Source: an uncultured Christensenella sp.
GTDB lineage: Bacteria > Bacillota > Clostridia > Christensenellales > Pumilibacteraceae
Direction: 5' to 3'
Assembly (NCBI GenBank): GCA_910577945.1
Contig: CAJTNI010000002.1
Coordinates: 50,130 to 114,129, forward strand
Length of the DNA: 64,000 nucleotides
A model generated the notes under the pieces. It saw only the letters and a program-made list of their open reading frames with translations, made no database searches and was not told where the DNA came from. The position numbers and the translations under genes were made by a program. Within the stretch, counting starts at the first letter, position 1; each line of letters opens with the position of its first letter. Positions 42,059 to 51,865 of this stretch are shown piece after piece.

Positions 42059-44221
42059 TTGAAAACCAGTACCAAAGTTTTAATCGCTGTAATCAGCGTT
42101 ATTCTTATAGGCGTTATTATCGGCGTGGTCGTTTATGCCTCGACGGGGCTTAAAGAGCAAACCTATTCGTATTTGCAAGAGGATATCGACAGCGGCAACG
42201 TTGCGGAAATTTATCTCGAAAACGACACGGCGTACGTGAGGTTGGACGGCGGCAAGTCGTACGGCTATAAGGTGTACGTGCGCGACACGCTCTTAATTGA
42301 GGTTGTGCAGGATTACAACGCCGACGAGGCGCATAAAGATGCGCAAATCGTTTTGTCGTTCAACAACCGCTACGCTACGTCCATTACCGATTATATCGTG
42401 CCCGTTTTGGGACTGATTTTGCTCGTCGTGCTGATGGTGTTCATGTTTAAAGCCATGAGCAATACCAATCGCCAAACGATGGATTTCGGCAAGACCAAAG
42501 CCAACATGCAAAACCAATTAAAGGTGCGGTTTTCCGACGTGGCGGGCGCGGAGGAGGAAAAGGAGGAGCTCAAAGAAATCGTCGAGTTCCTCAAAACCCC
42601 GCAAAAGTTTACGGCGGTGGGCGCGCGAGTGCCGCACGGCGTGCTGCTCGTAGGCCCTCCCGGCACGGGTAAAACGCTGTTCGCCAAGGCGGTTGCGGGC
42701 GAGGCGAACGTGCCGTTTTTCAGTAAGTCCGGTTCGGATTTCGTGGAAATGTTCGTCGGCGTGGGCGCGTCGCGCGTGCGCGATTTGTTCGACCAAGCCA
42801 AAAAGAACAGCCCTTGTATCGTGTTTATCGACGAGATTGACGCGGTCGGCCGTCAGCGCGGCGCGGGCATGGGCGGCGGCAACGACGAGCGCGAGCAAAC
42901 GCTCAACCAACTGCTCGTGGCTATGGACGGCTTCGAGTCCGACGAGCATATAATCGTCATGGCGGCGACCAACCGCTCGGACGTTCTCGACCCCGCGCTC
43001 ATGCGTCCCGGTCGGTTCGACAGGCAAATTTACGTCAACCTGCCCGACGTGCGCGGTAGAGAAGCGATTTTCAAGGTGCACGCGCGCAATAAGCCGCTCG
43101 CGTCCGATATAGATTTCCAAACGCTGGCGCGCATTACGAGCGGGTTCTCGGGCGCGGACATCGAAAATCTTTTGAACGAGGCGGCGATACTCACCGCGCG
43201 CGAAAACCGCACGCGCATTACCATGGAGGACATGTTCGAGGGTATCGACAAGGTGGTCATGGGTCCGCAAAAGAAATCGCGGCTCGTCACGCCCGTCGAC
43301 CAGCGCATTACCGCTTATCACGAGGCGGGGCACGCAATCGTCGCGCGCTGTATCAAGGAATGCGACCCCGTGCAAGAGGTGTCCATTATCCCGCGCGGTC
43401 AGGCGGCGGGCTACACCATGTATCGCCCCGACAACGACAACAATCACATTTCGCGCAATCAGCTTTTGGGTCGGCTCGCGCAAGCCATGGGCGGCAGAGC
43501 TGCGGAGGAGCTCGTAATAGAGGACTACACCGCGGGCGCGGTCGGAGATATTCAGCAGGCGACGGGCATTGCGCGCAAAATGGTTACCGAGTGGGGTATG
43601 TCGGGCAAAATCGGCACGGTGTACTACGGCGGCAGTCAGGAGGTTTTCCTCGGGCGCGATTATCAAACGCAGCATTCGTATTCGGAATCGGTCGCGGCGG
43701 AAATCGACGGCGAGGTCAAGCGGCTTCTCGACGAGGCGCACGCCAAGGCGGTCAAGATTTTGACGGAAAATCGCAAGATTATGGAAAACATGGCGCGCGT
43801 GCTGTTGGAATGCGAAACCATTTACTCCGAGGAGGTCGACATGCTCATGGACGGCGCGTCGCCCGAAGACGTAAAGGCGAAGCTGTCCGAGCGCATGAGC
43901 TACAAGGCGGCGCACAAGGGCGACATGGAGCGCGCGCCGATTAAAAAGCTTTCCGACTTGAACGTCGTCGCGCCCGAGAAAAAGCCCGCCGACGCGAGCG
44001 GAAATGTCGGTGGCGGCACGGGCGGGAATAACGGTGGAGATAGCGCGAGCGCGGGTACAAGCACGACCGCGGGCGACGCAAACGACGGCGCAAGCGGCAA
44101 TGCGGGCGACAGCGCGGACGGCGAAAAGCCCGCGAGCACCAAAAAGCCGATTAAGCGCACGACCAAAAAGACGGGCGGCAGCGGCGATACGGCTAAGCCC
44201 GACGACCAACCCAAGGATTGA
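42059..44221 (+). CDS. ftsH: ATP-dependent zinc metalloprotease FtsH
   Basis: The 720-residue protein starts at TTG, with GGAGGG six bases upstream. Two membrane helices (about 7-28 and 117-137) flank a small extracytoplasmic domain. The AAA+ domain has Walker A GPPGTGKT (199-206), Walker B IVFIDEIDAVGR and the SRH TNRSDVLDPALMRPGRFDRQ. The protease site is HEAGH at 421-425. It extracts and degrades membrane and regulatory proteins as a hexamer. The C-terminus is an unusual low-complexity tail of about 85 residues rich in G, S, A, D and then K/T, absent from typical FtsH. Confidence 0.97.
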   Translation: MKTSTKVLIAVISVILIGVIIGVVVYASTGLKEQTYSYLQEDIDSGNVAEIYLENDTAYVRLDGGKSYGYKVYVRDTLLIEVVQDYNADEAHKDAQIVLSFNNRYATSITDYIVPVLGLILLVVLMVFMFKAMSNTNRQTMDFGKTKANMQNQLKVRFSDVAGAEEEKEELKEIVEFLKTPQKFTAVGARVPHGVLLVGPPGTGKTLFAKAVAGEANVPFFSKSGSDFVEMFVGVGASRVRDLFDQAKKNSPCIVFIDEIDAVGRQRGAGMGGGNDEREQTLNQLLVAMDGFESDEHIIVMAATNRSDVLDPALMRPGRFDRQIYVNLPDVRGREAIFKVHARNKPLASDIDFQTLARITSGFSGADIENLLNEAAILTARENRTRITMEDMFEGIDKVVMGPQKKSRLVTPVDQRITAYHEAGHAIVARCIKECDPVQEVSIIPRGQAAGYTMYRPDNDNNHISRNQLLGRLAQAMGGRAAEELVIEDYTAGAVGDIQQATGIARKMVTEWGMSGKIGTVYYGGSQEVFLGRDYQTQHSYSESVAAEIDGEVKRLLDEAHAKAVKILTENRKIMENMARVLLECETIYSEEVDMLMDGASPEDVKAKLSERMSYKAAHKGDMERAPIKKLSDLNVVAPEKKPADASGNVGGGTGGNNGGDSASAGTSTTAGDANDGASGNAGDSADGEKPASTKKPIKRTTKKTGGSGDTAKPDDQPKD

Positions 44222-44269
44222 CAACGCCGACACGGCAAAAGACAATAATTATTCGGACGGAATTACGAT

Positions 44270-44974
44270 ATGGCAAAGTACACTAAGAAATCGGAAAGCG
44301 GTAACGTGACGGTTACGAACACGCACAGGAAAGCGAACATTGCGGTTATCGTCGTAGTGAGTATCACGGTGCTCATACTCGTGGCTGTGGCTGTGCTCAG
44401 CGCGGTGCGCATTGACCCGACGGATAAGCTGGGCACGCCCGAGCGGTACGACTTTTACGACCTCGATTCTACGCGCGCGACCTCTACCAACAAAGAGACG
44501 CAGAGCAAGCTCGACATCGCGATGGGCGATATGCGGTTCAGCATTATGAGCGCGATGCTGCAATGGAAATGGGACTACTCGTACAATTTCAAGCGCAATG
44601 CGGACGGTGAAAAGGTTAAGCTGTCGGCGGTGGACGTGAAAAACGTGACGGCTACGTCTACCGAGTACATGGTCGAGTTCGTGTACCCCCGAGTAGACGT
44701 GATTGACGACAAGCTCGATTACGATTCGGCGCAGTCGATTACGGTCGACGGCGAAAAGGTGTATTTCGACCGCGTAAAGGTGCTTATCGGCAACAGTAAC
44801 GGCGAGGTGGGTACGATATCGCTGTACCCGTACCTGTCGGCGCGTATCGACAATGCGTCCGATATCGACGGCATTGCGTCCGATACCTACGAGATTACGG
44901 GCATCAACGTGCGCGCGAATACGACGAGCGCGTTCGCCGCGTTGAAGGATTTGGCGACCGAATTGAAGAAATAA
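44270..44974 (+). CDS. Single-pass membrane protein of unknown function
   Basis: The protein has 234 residues. A basic, polar N-terminus of about 22 residues precedes one membrane helix (about 24-45), so the remaining about 185 residues face outward if the usual positive-inside rule holds. The outer part is beta-rich (EYMVEFVYPRVDVIDD, VDGEKVYFDRVKVLIG). I see no known domain. It lies 48 bases after ftsH and probably shares its transcript. A terminator follows at 44999. Confidence 0.7.
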   Translation: MAKYTKKSESGNVTVTNTHRKANIAVIVVVSITVLILVAVAVLSAVRIDPTDKLGTPERYDFYDLDSTRATSTNKETQSKLDIAMGDMRFSIMSAMLQWKWDYSYNFKRNADGEKVKLSAVDVKNVTATSTEYMVEFVYPRVDVIDDKLDYDSAQSITVDGEKVYFDRVKVLIGNSNGEVGTISLYPYLSARIDNASDIDGIASDTYEITGINVRANTTSAFAALKDLATELKK

Positions 44975-44998
44975 TCGTTATTATACGGTTTGCGGAAA

Positions 44999-45024
44999 GG
45001 CGAGACTGCGGGCTCGTCTTTTTT
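44999..45024 (+). terminator. Terminator of the ftsH unit
   Basis: GGCGAG, an 8-base loop and CTCGTC (one G-U pair) followed by six T. Confidence 0.7.
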
Positions 45025-45149
45025 CGTGCGCAATATATGCGTAGCATGCCGTCGCCGCTTTGGCGGTTTTGAGCGGACGACGAGGCGGGCGCTGACGCGG
45101 CAATGCAAAAAAAGCGACGGGCGGTTTGGGGCATACCGCCTTAATCGGC

Positions 45150-45212
45150 TTGCAAAAATTCGATATTCGGTATATAATACAAGTGAATTTGCTTGCACGC
45201 AAGGGCAAATTC
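45150..45212 (+). promoter_or_regulatory. purF promoter with 5'-end leader hairpin
   Basis: TTGCAA (45150-45155), 17-bp spacer, TATAAT (45173-45178), then ACAAGTG and a hairpin starting at or next to the transcription start. Arms GAATTTGC and GCAAATTC are at 45185-45192 and 45205-45212, with inner TTGC/GCAA, a 2-base AC tip and a bulged GG. The same architecture with different arm bases occurs in the duplicated leader at 37.7-38.0 kb. Confidence 0.75.
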
Positions 45213-45260
45213 GCGGAGCAAGTCGATTTTTCGGCTATCCTACATACACAAGGACGATTT

Positions 45261-46619
45261 ATGTTACACGAAGAATGCGGAGTTATGGGCGCGTACGATT
45301 TCGACGGCGGCGACGTCGCGGTCGATTTGTATCACGGACTGTACACGTTGCAGCACCGCGGGCAAGAGAGCTGCGGCATTGTTACCAACGATTACGTAAA
45401 GCTGCACACCGTTAAAGATAAAGGGCTTGTCAACGAGGTTTTCAACCCGCACAACCTCGCGTCGCTCAAAGGCAAAATAGGCGTGGGGCACGTGCTTTAC
45501 GGCTATACGGGCGAGGATAACGACGGCGTTCAGCCCATAGTGTCGCGCTACTGCAAGGGCTCGATGACTATCGCCATGAACGGCATGATAACCAATTACG
45601 ACGAGCTGAGGGCAAAGCTCGAACAGCGCGGCGCGATTTTCCAATCGTCGGCGCACGCGGAAATGGTGATGAACCTCATCGCCGTGGCGCGCACCAAGTG
45701 CGGCAGCGCGGAGCAGGCGGTACTCGACGCGACCAAGCAGCTGCGCGGCGCGTATTCCATAGTCGTTATGAGCCCCAAAAAGCTCATCGCCGTGCGCGAC
45801 CCGTACGGGTTCAAGCCGCTGTCCATGGGCAAGCGCGGCAACAGCTACTTTTTTGCGTCCGAATCGTCGGCATTCGACGTTATCAAGGCGCAGACGCTTT
45901 GCGACGTTAAGCCGGGCGAGCTTATCAAAATAGACGAGAACGGCGTGACGCGGTTCGAGGACAACGTCGGCAAGGTCAAGCCGTCGCTGTGCGTGTTCGA
46001 GTACGTGTACTTTGCGCGGCCCGATTCCTATCTCGACGGCAAGAGCGTTTATCAGGCGCGCATAGACATAGGCAGGGAGCTTTACGCCGCGCACCCCGTC
46101 AAGGCGGATATCGTCATGGGCGTGCCCAGCTCGGGCTTGCATTTCGCGCTCGGCTATGCGTACGCCAGCGGCATTCCGTACGCCGACGGGCTTGTCAAAA
46201 ATTCGTACGTAGGCAGAACGTTTATCAAGGGTACGGACGCGGTGCGCCGCGAAGCTGTATCCATTAAGCTCAACGCCATGCGCGGCGCAATCGAGGGCAA
46301 GAACGTAGTGCTTGTGGACGACTCGATTGTGCGCGGCACGACCAGCGCCAACCTCGTTCGCATGATTAAGGACGGCGGAGCAAAGAGCGTGCACATGCGT
46401 ATCGCGTCGCCGCCGTTTATATATTCCTGCCCGTACGGCTCGGACATTCCCGACCGCGCGCAGCTCGCCGCCGTGCGCATGAGCATAGAACAAATCCGCG
46501 AGTCTATCGGCGCGGACTCGCTCGGATACCTGCCTATCGAGGCGTTCAAAAAAGTGGGGCTTTGCGACAGGTACTGCGAGGCGTGCTTTACGGGCAATTA
46601 CCCCGACGCCGACAAATAG
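45261..46619 (+). CDS. purF: Amidophosphoribosyltransferase
   Basis: The protein has 452 residues from the ATG with AAGGA upstream. The longer open frame before it contains the promoter. The N-terminal Ntn glutaminase begins MLHEECGVMG, so C6 becomes the N-terminal nucleophile after removal of a short propeptide. The C-terminal phosphoribosyltransferase domain has the PRPP loop VVLVDDSIVRGTT, and CDRYCEACFTGNYP supplies 4Fe-4S ligands as in the Bacillus-type enzyme. It catalyses the first step of purine synthesis. No other pur genes are adjacent. A membrane protein and a cytidine deaminase follow at 14 and 6 bases. Confidence 0.95.
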   Translation: MLHEECGVMGAYDFDGGDVAVDLYHGLYTLQHRGQESCGIVTNDYVKLHTVKDKGLVNEVFNPHNLASLKGKIGVGHVLYGYTGEDNDGVQPIVSRYCKGSMTIAMNGMITNYDELRAKLEQRGAIFQSSAHAEMVMNLIAVARTKCGSAEQAVLDATKQLRGAYSIVVMSPKKLIAVRDPYGFKPLSMGKRGNSYFFASESSAFDVIKAQTLCDVKPGELIKIDENGVTRFEDNVGKVKPSLCVFEYVYFARPDSYLDGKSVYQARIDIGRELYAAHPVKADIVMGVPSSGLHFALGYAYASGIPYADGLVKNSYVGRTFIKGTDAVRREAVSIKLNAMRGAIEGKNVVLVDDSIVRGTTSANLVRMIKDGGAKSVHMRIASPPFIYSCPYGSDIPDRAQLAAVRMSIEQIRESIGADSLGYLPIEAFKKVGLCDRYCEACFTGNYPDADK

Positions 46620-46633
46620 GCGTATAGCATATT

Positions 46634-47374
46634 ATGGAAAACAAAGATATGCCGACCGCGCCGCAGCCCGCGCGCGAGCGGTTTAACAATACGCTCAAAG
46701 CTCGCGCGGCGAGCATAAAAAGCGTGCGCAACGACGTGTACACCACGCGGGCGTGGCAGCTTGCCGTGTACTTTATGCTGGGCATAGGCGCAATCGCGCT
46801 GCTCGTCGCGTCCATGCTGACCGACGGCACGGTCTCGATTGCGTGCATGATAAGCGGCGTGGTCGCAACGGTGTTTATCGTATTCTTCTACACCGCGGTA
46901 CGCGCAATCGCGCCCATGAGCTTTTTGCAGTATACCGAGGTGGACGGCGACGTGCGCTACTGCTTTCGCATAATGTCCAAGCACCGTTCGGTGTTTTACG
47001 ACGGCGAGCACGTGGTCGAGGCGGATAGAAACGAGTACAAAAACCCGTCGTCGTTCGAGCTCGAATTTCTGCGCGCCGACTTTTTCGCGGACATGGACGC
47101 GGACCTGCGTATAGCCAAGGGCGAAAAAGAAATCTACAAAGGCACGCTCGACCGCGGCGACAAAACCGTCAAATGCAAAATCGTGTTCGTAAACAACGTG
47201 CCCGTGTACGGCGTTGTCGGCGGCATGCGCATTAAGTATTTCGACGTCAACAGCACCAAAGAGCGGTTCGTCGTGCCGTATGCGCTCAAACAGGCGACCA
47301 AGAGCTACGGCTTTGCGTTCCCCAAGCTTTCGGGGCTGTACGTGCGCGACGACGTGAACGCGACCAAGCAATAA
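46634..47374 (+). CDS. Two-TM protein of unknown function
   Basis: The protein has 246 residues. A cytoplasmic N-terminus of about 40 residues is followed by a helical hairpin (about 43-63 and 69-91) and a soluble domain of about 150 residues with strands such as YCFRIMSKHRSVFYDGEHVV and IYKGTLDRGDKTVKCKIVFV. No family is recognised. It begins 14 bases after purF and ends six bases before the deaminase gene, so it is in the middle of a three-gene operon, but nothing in the sequence ties it to nucleotide metabolism. Confidence 0.7.
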   Translation: MENKDMPTAPQPARERFNNTLKARAASIKSVRNDVYTTRAWQLAVYFMLGIGAIALLVASMLTDGTVSIACMISGVVATVFIVFFYTAVRAIAPMSFLQYTEVDGDVRYCFRIMSKHRSVFYDGEHVVEADRNEYKNPSSFELEFLRADFFADMDADLRIAKGEKEIYKGTLDRGDKTVKCKIVFVNNVPVYGVVGGMRIKYFDVNSTKERFVVPYALKQATKSYGFAFPKLSGLYVRDDVNATKQ

Positions 47375-47380
47375 CTCATC

Positions 47381-47779
47381 ATGAAATCGGACGATATTTG
47401 GGATAAAATGTATGCGGCGGCGGTCGCCGTGCAAAACGGCAGGCGCGTTTCCGAGTATGTGGAGGCGGGCGGCGTGGCTGCCGCGGTGCTCGCGGCGTCG
47501 GGTAAGCTTTACACGGGCGTGTGCGTAGACACATGCTCAACGCTCGGTATTTGCGCCGAGCGCAACGCGATTTTCAATATGCTGACCGCGGGCGACGAGG
47601 CTATCGACAAGGTTTTGGCTGTCATGCCCGACGGCAAAACGGGCGCGCCGTGCGGCGCGTGCCGCGAGCTTATGGTTCAGCTCATGCCCAAATCGTATAA
47701 GCAAATTCAAATCATGCTCGATTACTCGACCGGGCGCGTCGTCACGCTCGGCGAGCTGACGCCCGAGTGGTGGATATAG
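47381..47779 (+). CDS. Cytidine deaminase-family protein
   Basis: The protein has 132 residues. The zinc-deaminase motifs are C58-A-E60 (in GICAERNAIF) and C91-G-A-C94 (in APCGACREL): three cysteine zinc ligands and the proton-shuttling glutamate, as in small tetrameric cytidine deaminases and blasticidin-S deaminases. It deaminates cytidine/deoxycytidine or a related compound for pyrimidine salvage. Sequence alone does not separate these subgroups. It is the last gene of the purF operon, with a terminator 36 bases downstream. Confidence 0.85.
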   Translation: MKSDDIWDKMYAAAVAVQNGRRVSEYVEAGGVAAAVLAASGKLYTGVCVDTCSTLGICAERNAIFNMLTAGDEAIDKVLAVMPDGKTGAPCGACRELMVQLMPKSYKQIQIMLDYSTGRVVTLGELTPEWWI

Positions 47780-47814
47780 GGCGATTGCGCTTACATATGC
47801 GAATATGCGCATTT

Positions 47815-47845
47815 CCGTCGTTTCGTTATGGAACGGCGGTTTTTT
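47815..47845 (+). terminator. Terminator of the purF operon
   Basis: CCGTCGTT, a 9-base loop and AACGGCGG (one G-U pair) followed by TTTTTT. Confidence 0.8.
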
Positions 47846-47971
47846 AAATTTGTTAAGCAAATGTTTCGTTTGCGCGTTGCCTTGCGGCAAATTCGCGCGC
47901 CGAGCGATAAATCGGCGGTAATTTTGCGCGCGATTGCTTGAAATAATTTTTTAATAAAATTAAAAAACGTA

Positions 47972-48000
47972 TTGACTTGCGCGTATTTGTGTGCTACACT
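47972..48000 (+). promoter_or_regulatory. Promoter of the surface-protein operon
   Basis: TTGACT at 47972-47977, 17-bp spacer, TACACT at 47995-48000. It leaves a leader of about 145 bases, GC-rich and able to form several hairpins, before the AAGGAG site. No known riboswitch consensus is recognised in it. Confidence 0.7.
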
Positions 48001-48151
48001 ACCGATATCAAGGTTGGCGATTGGGTGAGACGCGAACGGTTTGGGCGAATGCGGCTTAAACTGCGGTCGGCGCATTTATCGCCGCAACAAGCGGCAATCG
48101 GCGCGGGGGCGGACGGTTGCGTCGTTACGGCGTTGCCGTAAGGAGAAACGA

Positions 48152-51100
48152 ATGATGAGAAAACGGTTTTCGTTGATATTTGCGGCGATACTCGCTTTGT
48201 GTATCGGCGCGCTTATCGCGTGCGGCGACAAGCCCGAAGCGCCTACGCCGCTCGTCGCGCCCGTGCTCACGCTCGACGGCAGCGTCGTGTCGTGGGAAGC
48301 GGTCGACCACGCGACGGGCTACGAGGTTTACATAGACGGCGACAGAGCGGCGAGCGTTGCGGAAACGCGCTACGAAATCGGCGTTACCGCTTTCGGCATT
48401 TACGAGGTGCGCGTGCGCGCGACTACCGACGAAAGCGGGTATGCCGCGTCCGAGCTGTCGGCGGCGATTAAGTACGTTTTGGATAGCAAGCCCGACGTGC
48501 CCAAGCAGACGCTCGCCGCGCCCGTGCTCACGCTCGACGGCAGCGTCGTGTCGTGGGCGGCGGTGGCGCACGCGACGGGCTACGAAGTTTACATAGACGG
48601 CGATAAGGCGGCGACCGTTACGGAAACGCGATACGAATTGAATATAACCGCGGCGGGGCGTTACGAGATTACCGTGCGCGCGGTTACTGCGGAGGACGGG
48701 TACGAAAGCTCGGCGGCGTCGGCGGCGGTCGTTTACACCGTTACCGTCGCGACGACCGAAAAGCTGGACGCGCCCGTTTTGTCTATAAGCGGGAATGCGG
48801 TTACGTGGACGGCGGTGGCGCATGCGACGGGCTACGAGGTTTACGTAAACGGCGACAAGGCTGCGACGTTGACCGTCGCCGAGTACGTGCTCGACGCGAC
48901 GGAGGACGGCACGTACGTCGTGACGGTGCGCGCCGTTTCGACGGACGCGGGCTATACCCCGTCCGACTTGTCGGCGGAGGTCGTATACGTATTGAACAGC
49001 GCCGCCGAGCCGCTCGACGCGCCCGTGCCGACGGCGGACGGCGACACGGTGTCGTGGGCTGCGGTCGATAACGCCGTTGCGTACGCCGTTTATATCGACG
49101 GCGAGCGCGCGGCGGTAGTTACGGCTACTTCCTATACCGTGGCGGGAATCGCCGCGGGGGGGCATGAGGTCGCCGTTATGGCGCTTGCCGACAATACGGG
49201 CAAGCATTGCAATTCGGAATTGTCGGCGGCGGTTGAGTGCGTCGTCGCCAAGGTCGCGGACAGGCTCGCGCTCGTGCGCGCGCCGCAAAAGCTGGAATAT
49301 ATCGCGGGCGCTGCCGCGCTCGATTTGACGGGGCTTTTAGCGCAAATCCATTATACAAACGCCGAGCCCGAGAATATCGAGCTCGGGCTCGGCGACGTCG
49401 TAACCGATTACGATTTGAGCGTCGCGGGGCGGTACGAAATAGAGTTTGAAAAGGACGGCGTTTTCGGCGCGGCGTTCCGCATTTACGTAAACGCGCCTGC
49501 GGCGGTCGGCGGACGCGTCGTCAATCTTTGGACGTACTCGGGCGACGACGGCAACAACGGTACGGGCGTGTGGACCGCGCCCGCGGCGTACGACGTGACG
49601 GGCGATATAGGCTTTACGCCCGTTACCGCCGTCACTGCCGACGGGAAAACGCTTACGCTCACGGACGGCAAAGCGCCCGTGTCCGAGCTCGGCATGGGCG
49701 AAACGCTCGTCAAGCTCTCCGACGGCGCGCGCGAGGAGTACGTGACGGTTGTGGTTGCGTACGGCATAGACGGCGCGGGCGCGTGGTATTCCATGGCTGC
49801 CGCGCTCGACGGCTACTACGTTCTCAAAAACGATATCGACTTTGCGGCGGGCGGCAAGCAGATAGGCAACGCGCCGCTCAATATGACTTGGAGCAACGAC
49901 GCGCACACCGCGGCGACGACCGTCGCGCTGGACCGCAGCGGCGTGGGCGACCCCGAGGCGCGCGGCGTCGCGTTTACGGGCACGCTCGACGGCGCGGGCT
50001 ATTCCGTTATGAATTACGAGCTCAAAAAGGGCGGGTATTCGTACAACGAGCGGTACAAGGGCTGCGGCGCGGCGATGTTCGGATACCTCGGCAAGAGCGG
50101 GCGCATACGCAATCTCGTGCTGGCGGGCGTGACCGTGCGCGGTATGGATTACAGCTCGATATTGGTGGGCTACAACGAAGGACGCTTGGAAAACATAACC
50201 ATCGAATATAACTGCGTTGTGTCCAATATGTATTCGCACGGCGCGATAATCTCCGCGTATAATTACGGCGTCGTCAAAAACGTAGTGTCGTACGTTTCGG
50301 ACGGACTGAGAAACGGCAACGCGGTTGCGCTCGACCTCGTGCGCGCCGACGGCGATTATACGGGCGAGCGCGCGGTCAACGGCTACGTGTGCGACTATTC
50401 CGACCTTACGGGCATACTCGGCGACGGCTGGCGGTATCTCGACGGGCACGGCACCGTGTACTGCAACGACACGTTCCGCATAATCGCGGACAGCCCCGAT
50501 ACCTGGTACGTGGGCGTTGACAACGAGGTTACTGTTATACTCGCCAATCCTGCCGTCGTAAGCGGCGTATACGTTCATTCTTGGGGCGGGTACTCGGGCG
50601 CGGTGTCGGTTACGGGCAGCGCGGCGCGTGGCAACGCCGTCACGTTCAAGCTCAAAATACCGAGCGGCGCGACGGGCGGTTCGCTGTCGGTTATGTTCAG
50701 GTTTTCCGATACGGGCAAATACTGCTGCAACGTAAAGCCGACAATCGGCGCGCCCTATATCAACCGCATCGAGGACGGCACGCAAGGCGGATTCGAGGCG
50801 GTGGTCGGCTCTGAAATCAACCTTTCGGCAGTGCCGCTGCGGCTCGTCTTTACCGACGGGTCGGAGCAGTCGGGCGCGCCCGACGGGTACGTCGAGAGCA
50901 CTTACGACGCGAGCAAGGCGGACGTCGCGCAGTACGTTACCTTCTACAAGCGCGCGGGCGACGAGTATTTGTACGCCGTCATAAAGGTGACTGCGCGAGA
51001 GCCGCAGGGCGAATACGTGTCCGAGCTTATCGTGGAAAAGAAGGCGGGCGCGGCGCGGATAGAGCTGGACGCGAACGGCGCGTTCGACCTCGACGAATAT

Positions 51101-51856
51101 CTGTCGTTTACGCTCAAAACCAATACGGGCGACGCGCGCGTCGTCACCGCCGCCGAGGCGGGCATAACAGCGGGCGCGTACAAAGCGGGCAAGCGCGTCG
51201 TAGCATTTTCGTATAAGAACGAAATCGACTACACGGCGGTCGGGCAAATCGAGTTGGAGCTTTGGCAGCGCGTGACTACGGCGGCGGAGTTTGCCGCAAT
51301 CAACGACAACCTTGACGGATATTACGTGCTCGGCGCGGATATAGATTTCGGCGGCAAGCAGTACAGCATAGGCTGTATACCGCTGAGCCTGGACGGCGGC
51401 GGCAATACCGTTTGCTATATAAAGGACGGTATGGGCGTGGGCGTGGCGTTCGTCGGCAAATTCGACGGCGCGGGGCATACGCTTTCGGGCTTTAAATCCG
51501 ATTACGCGCTCGCGTTTACGCCCGAGAGCTTTGCGCGCACGCTGTTCAATTATATAGGCGAGGGCGGCGAGGTTTACGATTTTACGGTGAGCGGGTTCGA
51601 CGTCAAGTCTACCAACTTTACGGCGTTTATAGCGGGCTGTAACCGCGGCGTCGTGCGCGGCGTTACGGTGACGGGCGGCGCGATTGCCGCCAACTACGGC
51701 GGAGCGGCGGCGTTCGCTTACGCCAATTACGGCAAGATAGAAAACTGCGCGTGCGGCGTCGCCGCGTTTACCAAGCCCGACGGGTCGAGCGCGCAAACGC
51801 TAGCGGCGACCGCGGAGGGCAACGGCACGGTTACGAATTGTACCGTCGGGGCATAG
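48152..51856 (+). CDS. Large lipoprotein with four FN3-like repeats and Ig-like/GLUG-type regions
   Basis: The protein has 1234 residues from the ATG at 48152 (AAGGAG upstream). The signal peptide ends in lipobox LIAC. Four FN3-like repeats of about 80-90 residues follow (about 30-380), each starting with an APVLTLDGSVVSWxAVxHA-type block. The first two are nearly identical in DNA, indicating recent duplication. Next come a Big_3-like Ig domain (around 405-455) and two blocks resembling GLUG/M26-type repeats (VAFTGTLDGAGYSV around 610, VAFVGKFDGAGHTL around 1100). The whole is extracellular and adhesive or binding in style, with no catalytic site seen. The GDPD-domain gene starts nine bases after its stop. 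Confidence 0.85.
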   Translation: MMRKRFSLIFAAILALCIGALIACGDKPEAPTPLVAPVLTLDGSVVSWEAVDHATGYEVYIDGDRAASVAETRYEIGVTAFGIYEVRVRATTDESGYAASELSAAIKYVLDSKPDVPKQTLAAPVLTLDGSVVSWAAVAHATGYEVYIDGDKAATVTETRYELNITAAGRYEITVRAVTAEDGYESSAASAAVVYTVTVATTEKLDAPVLSISGNAVTWTAVAHATGYEVYVNGDKAATLTVAEYVLDATEDGTYVVTVRAVSTDAGYTPSDLSAEVVYVLNSAAEPLDAPVPTADGDTVSWAAVDNAVAYAVYIDGERAAVVTATSYTVAGIAAGGHEVAVMALADNTGKHCNSELSAAVECVVAKVADRLALVRAPQKLEYIAGAAALDLTGLLAQIHYTNAEPENIELGLGDVVTDYDLSVAGRYEIEFEKDGVFGAAFRIYVNAPAAVGGRVVNLWTYSGDDGNNGTGVWTAPAAYDVTGDIGFTPVTAVTADGKTLTLTDGKAPVSELGMGETLVKLSDGAREEYVTVVVAYGIDGAGAWYSMAAALDGYYVLKNDIDFAAGGKQIGNAPLNMTWSNDAHTAATTVALDRSGVGDPEARGVAFTGTLDGAGYSVMNYELKKGGYSYNERYKGCGAAMFGYLGKSGRIRNLVLAGVTVRGMDYSSILVGYNEGRLENITIEYNCVVSNMYSHGAIISAYNYGVVKNVVSYVSDGLRNGNAVALDLVRADGDYTGERAVNGYVCDYSDLTGILGDGWRYLDGHGTVYCNDTFRIIADSPDTWYVGVDNEVTVILANPAVVSGVYVHSWGGYSGAVSVTGSAARGNAVTFKLKIPSGATGGSLSVMFRFSDTGKYCCNVKPTIGAPYINRIEDGTQGGFEAVVGSEINLSAVPLRLVFTDGSEQSGAPDGYVESTYDASKADVAQYVTFYKRAGDEYLYAVIKVTAREPQGEYVSELIVEKKAGAARIELDANGAFDLDEYLSFTLKTNTGDARVVTAAEAGITAGAYKAGKRVVAFSYKNEIDYTAVGQIELELWQRVTTAAEFAAINDNLDGYYVLGADIDFGGKQYSIGCIPLSLDGGGNTVCYIKDGMGVGVAFVGKFDGAGHTLSGFKSDYALAFTPESFARTLFNYIGEGGEVYDFTVSGFDVKSTNFTAFIAGCNRGVVRGVTVTGGAIAANYGGAAAFAYANYGKIENCACGVAAFTKPDGSSAQTLAATAEGNGTVTNCTVGA

Positions 51857-51865
51857 GAGAGTATC

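Noticed and set aside
48001..48151. Riboswitch in the leader of the surface-protein operon
   Set aside because: The leader is structured, but none of the riboswitch consensus sequences I know (c-di-GMP, THF, cobalamin, ykkC) fits.
49337..51796. 819-codon open frame antisense to the FN3 lipoprotein
   Set aside because: Low-complexity R/A/V/H protein with no motif. The plus-strand frame has a signal peptide, repeats and a ribosome site.
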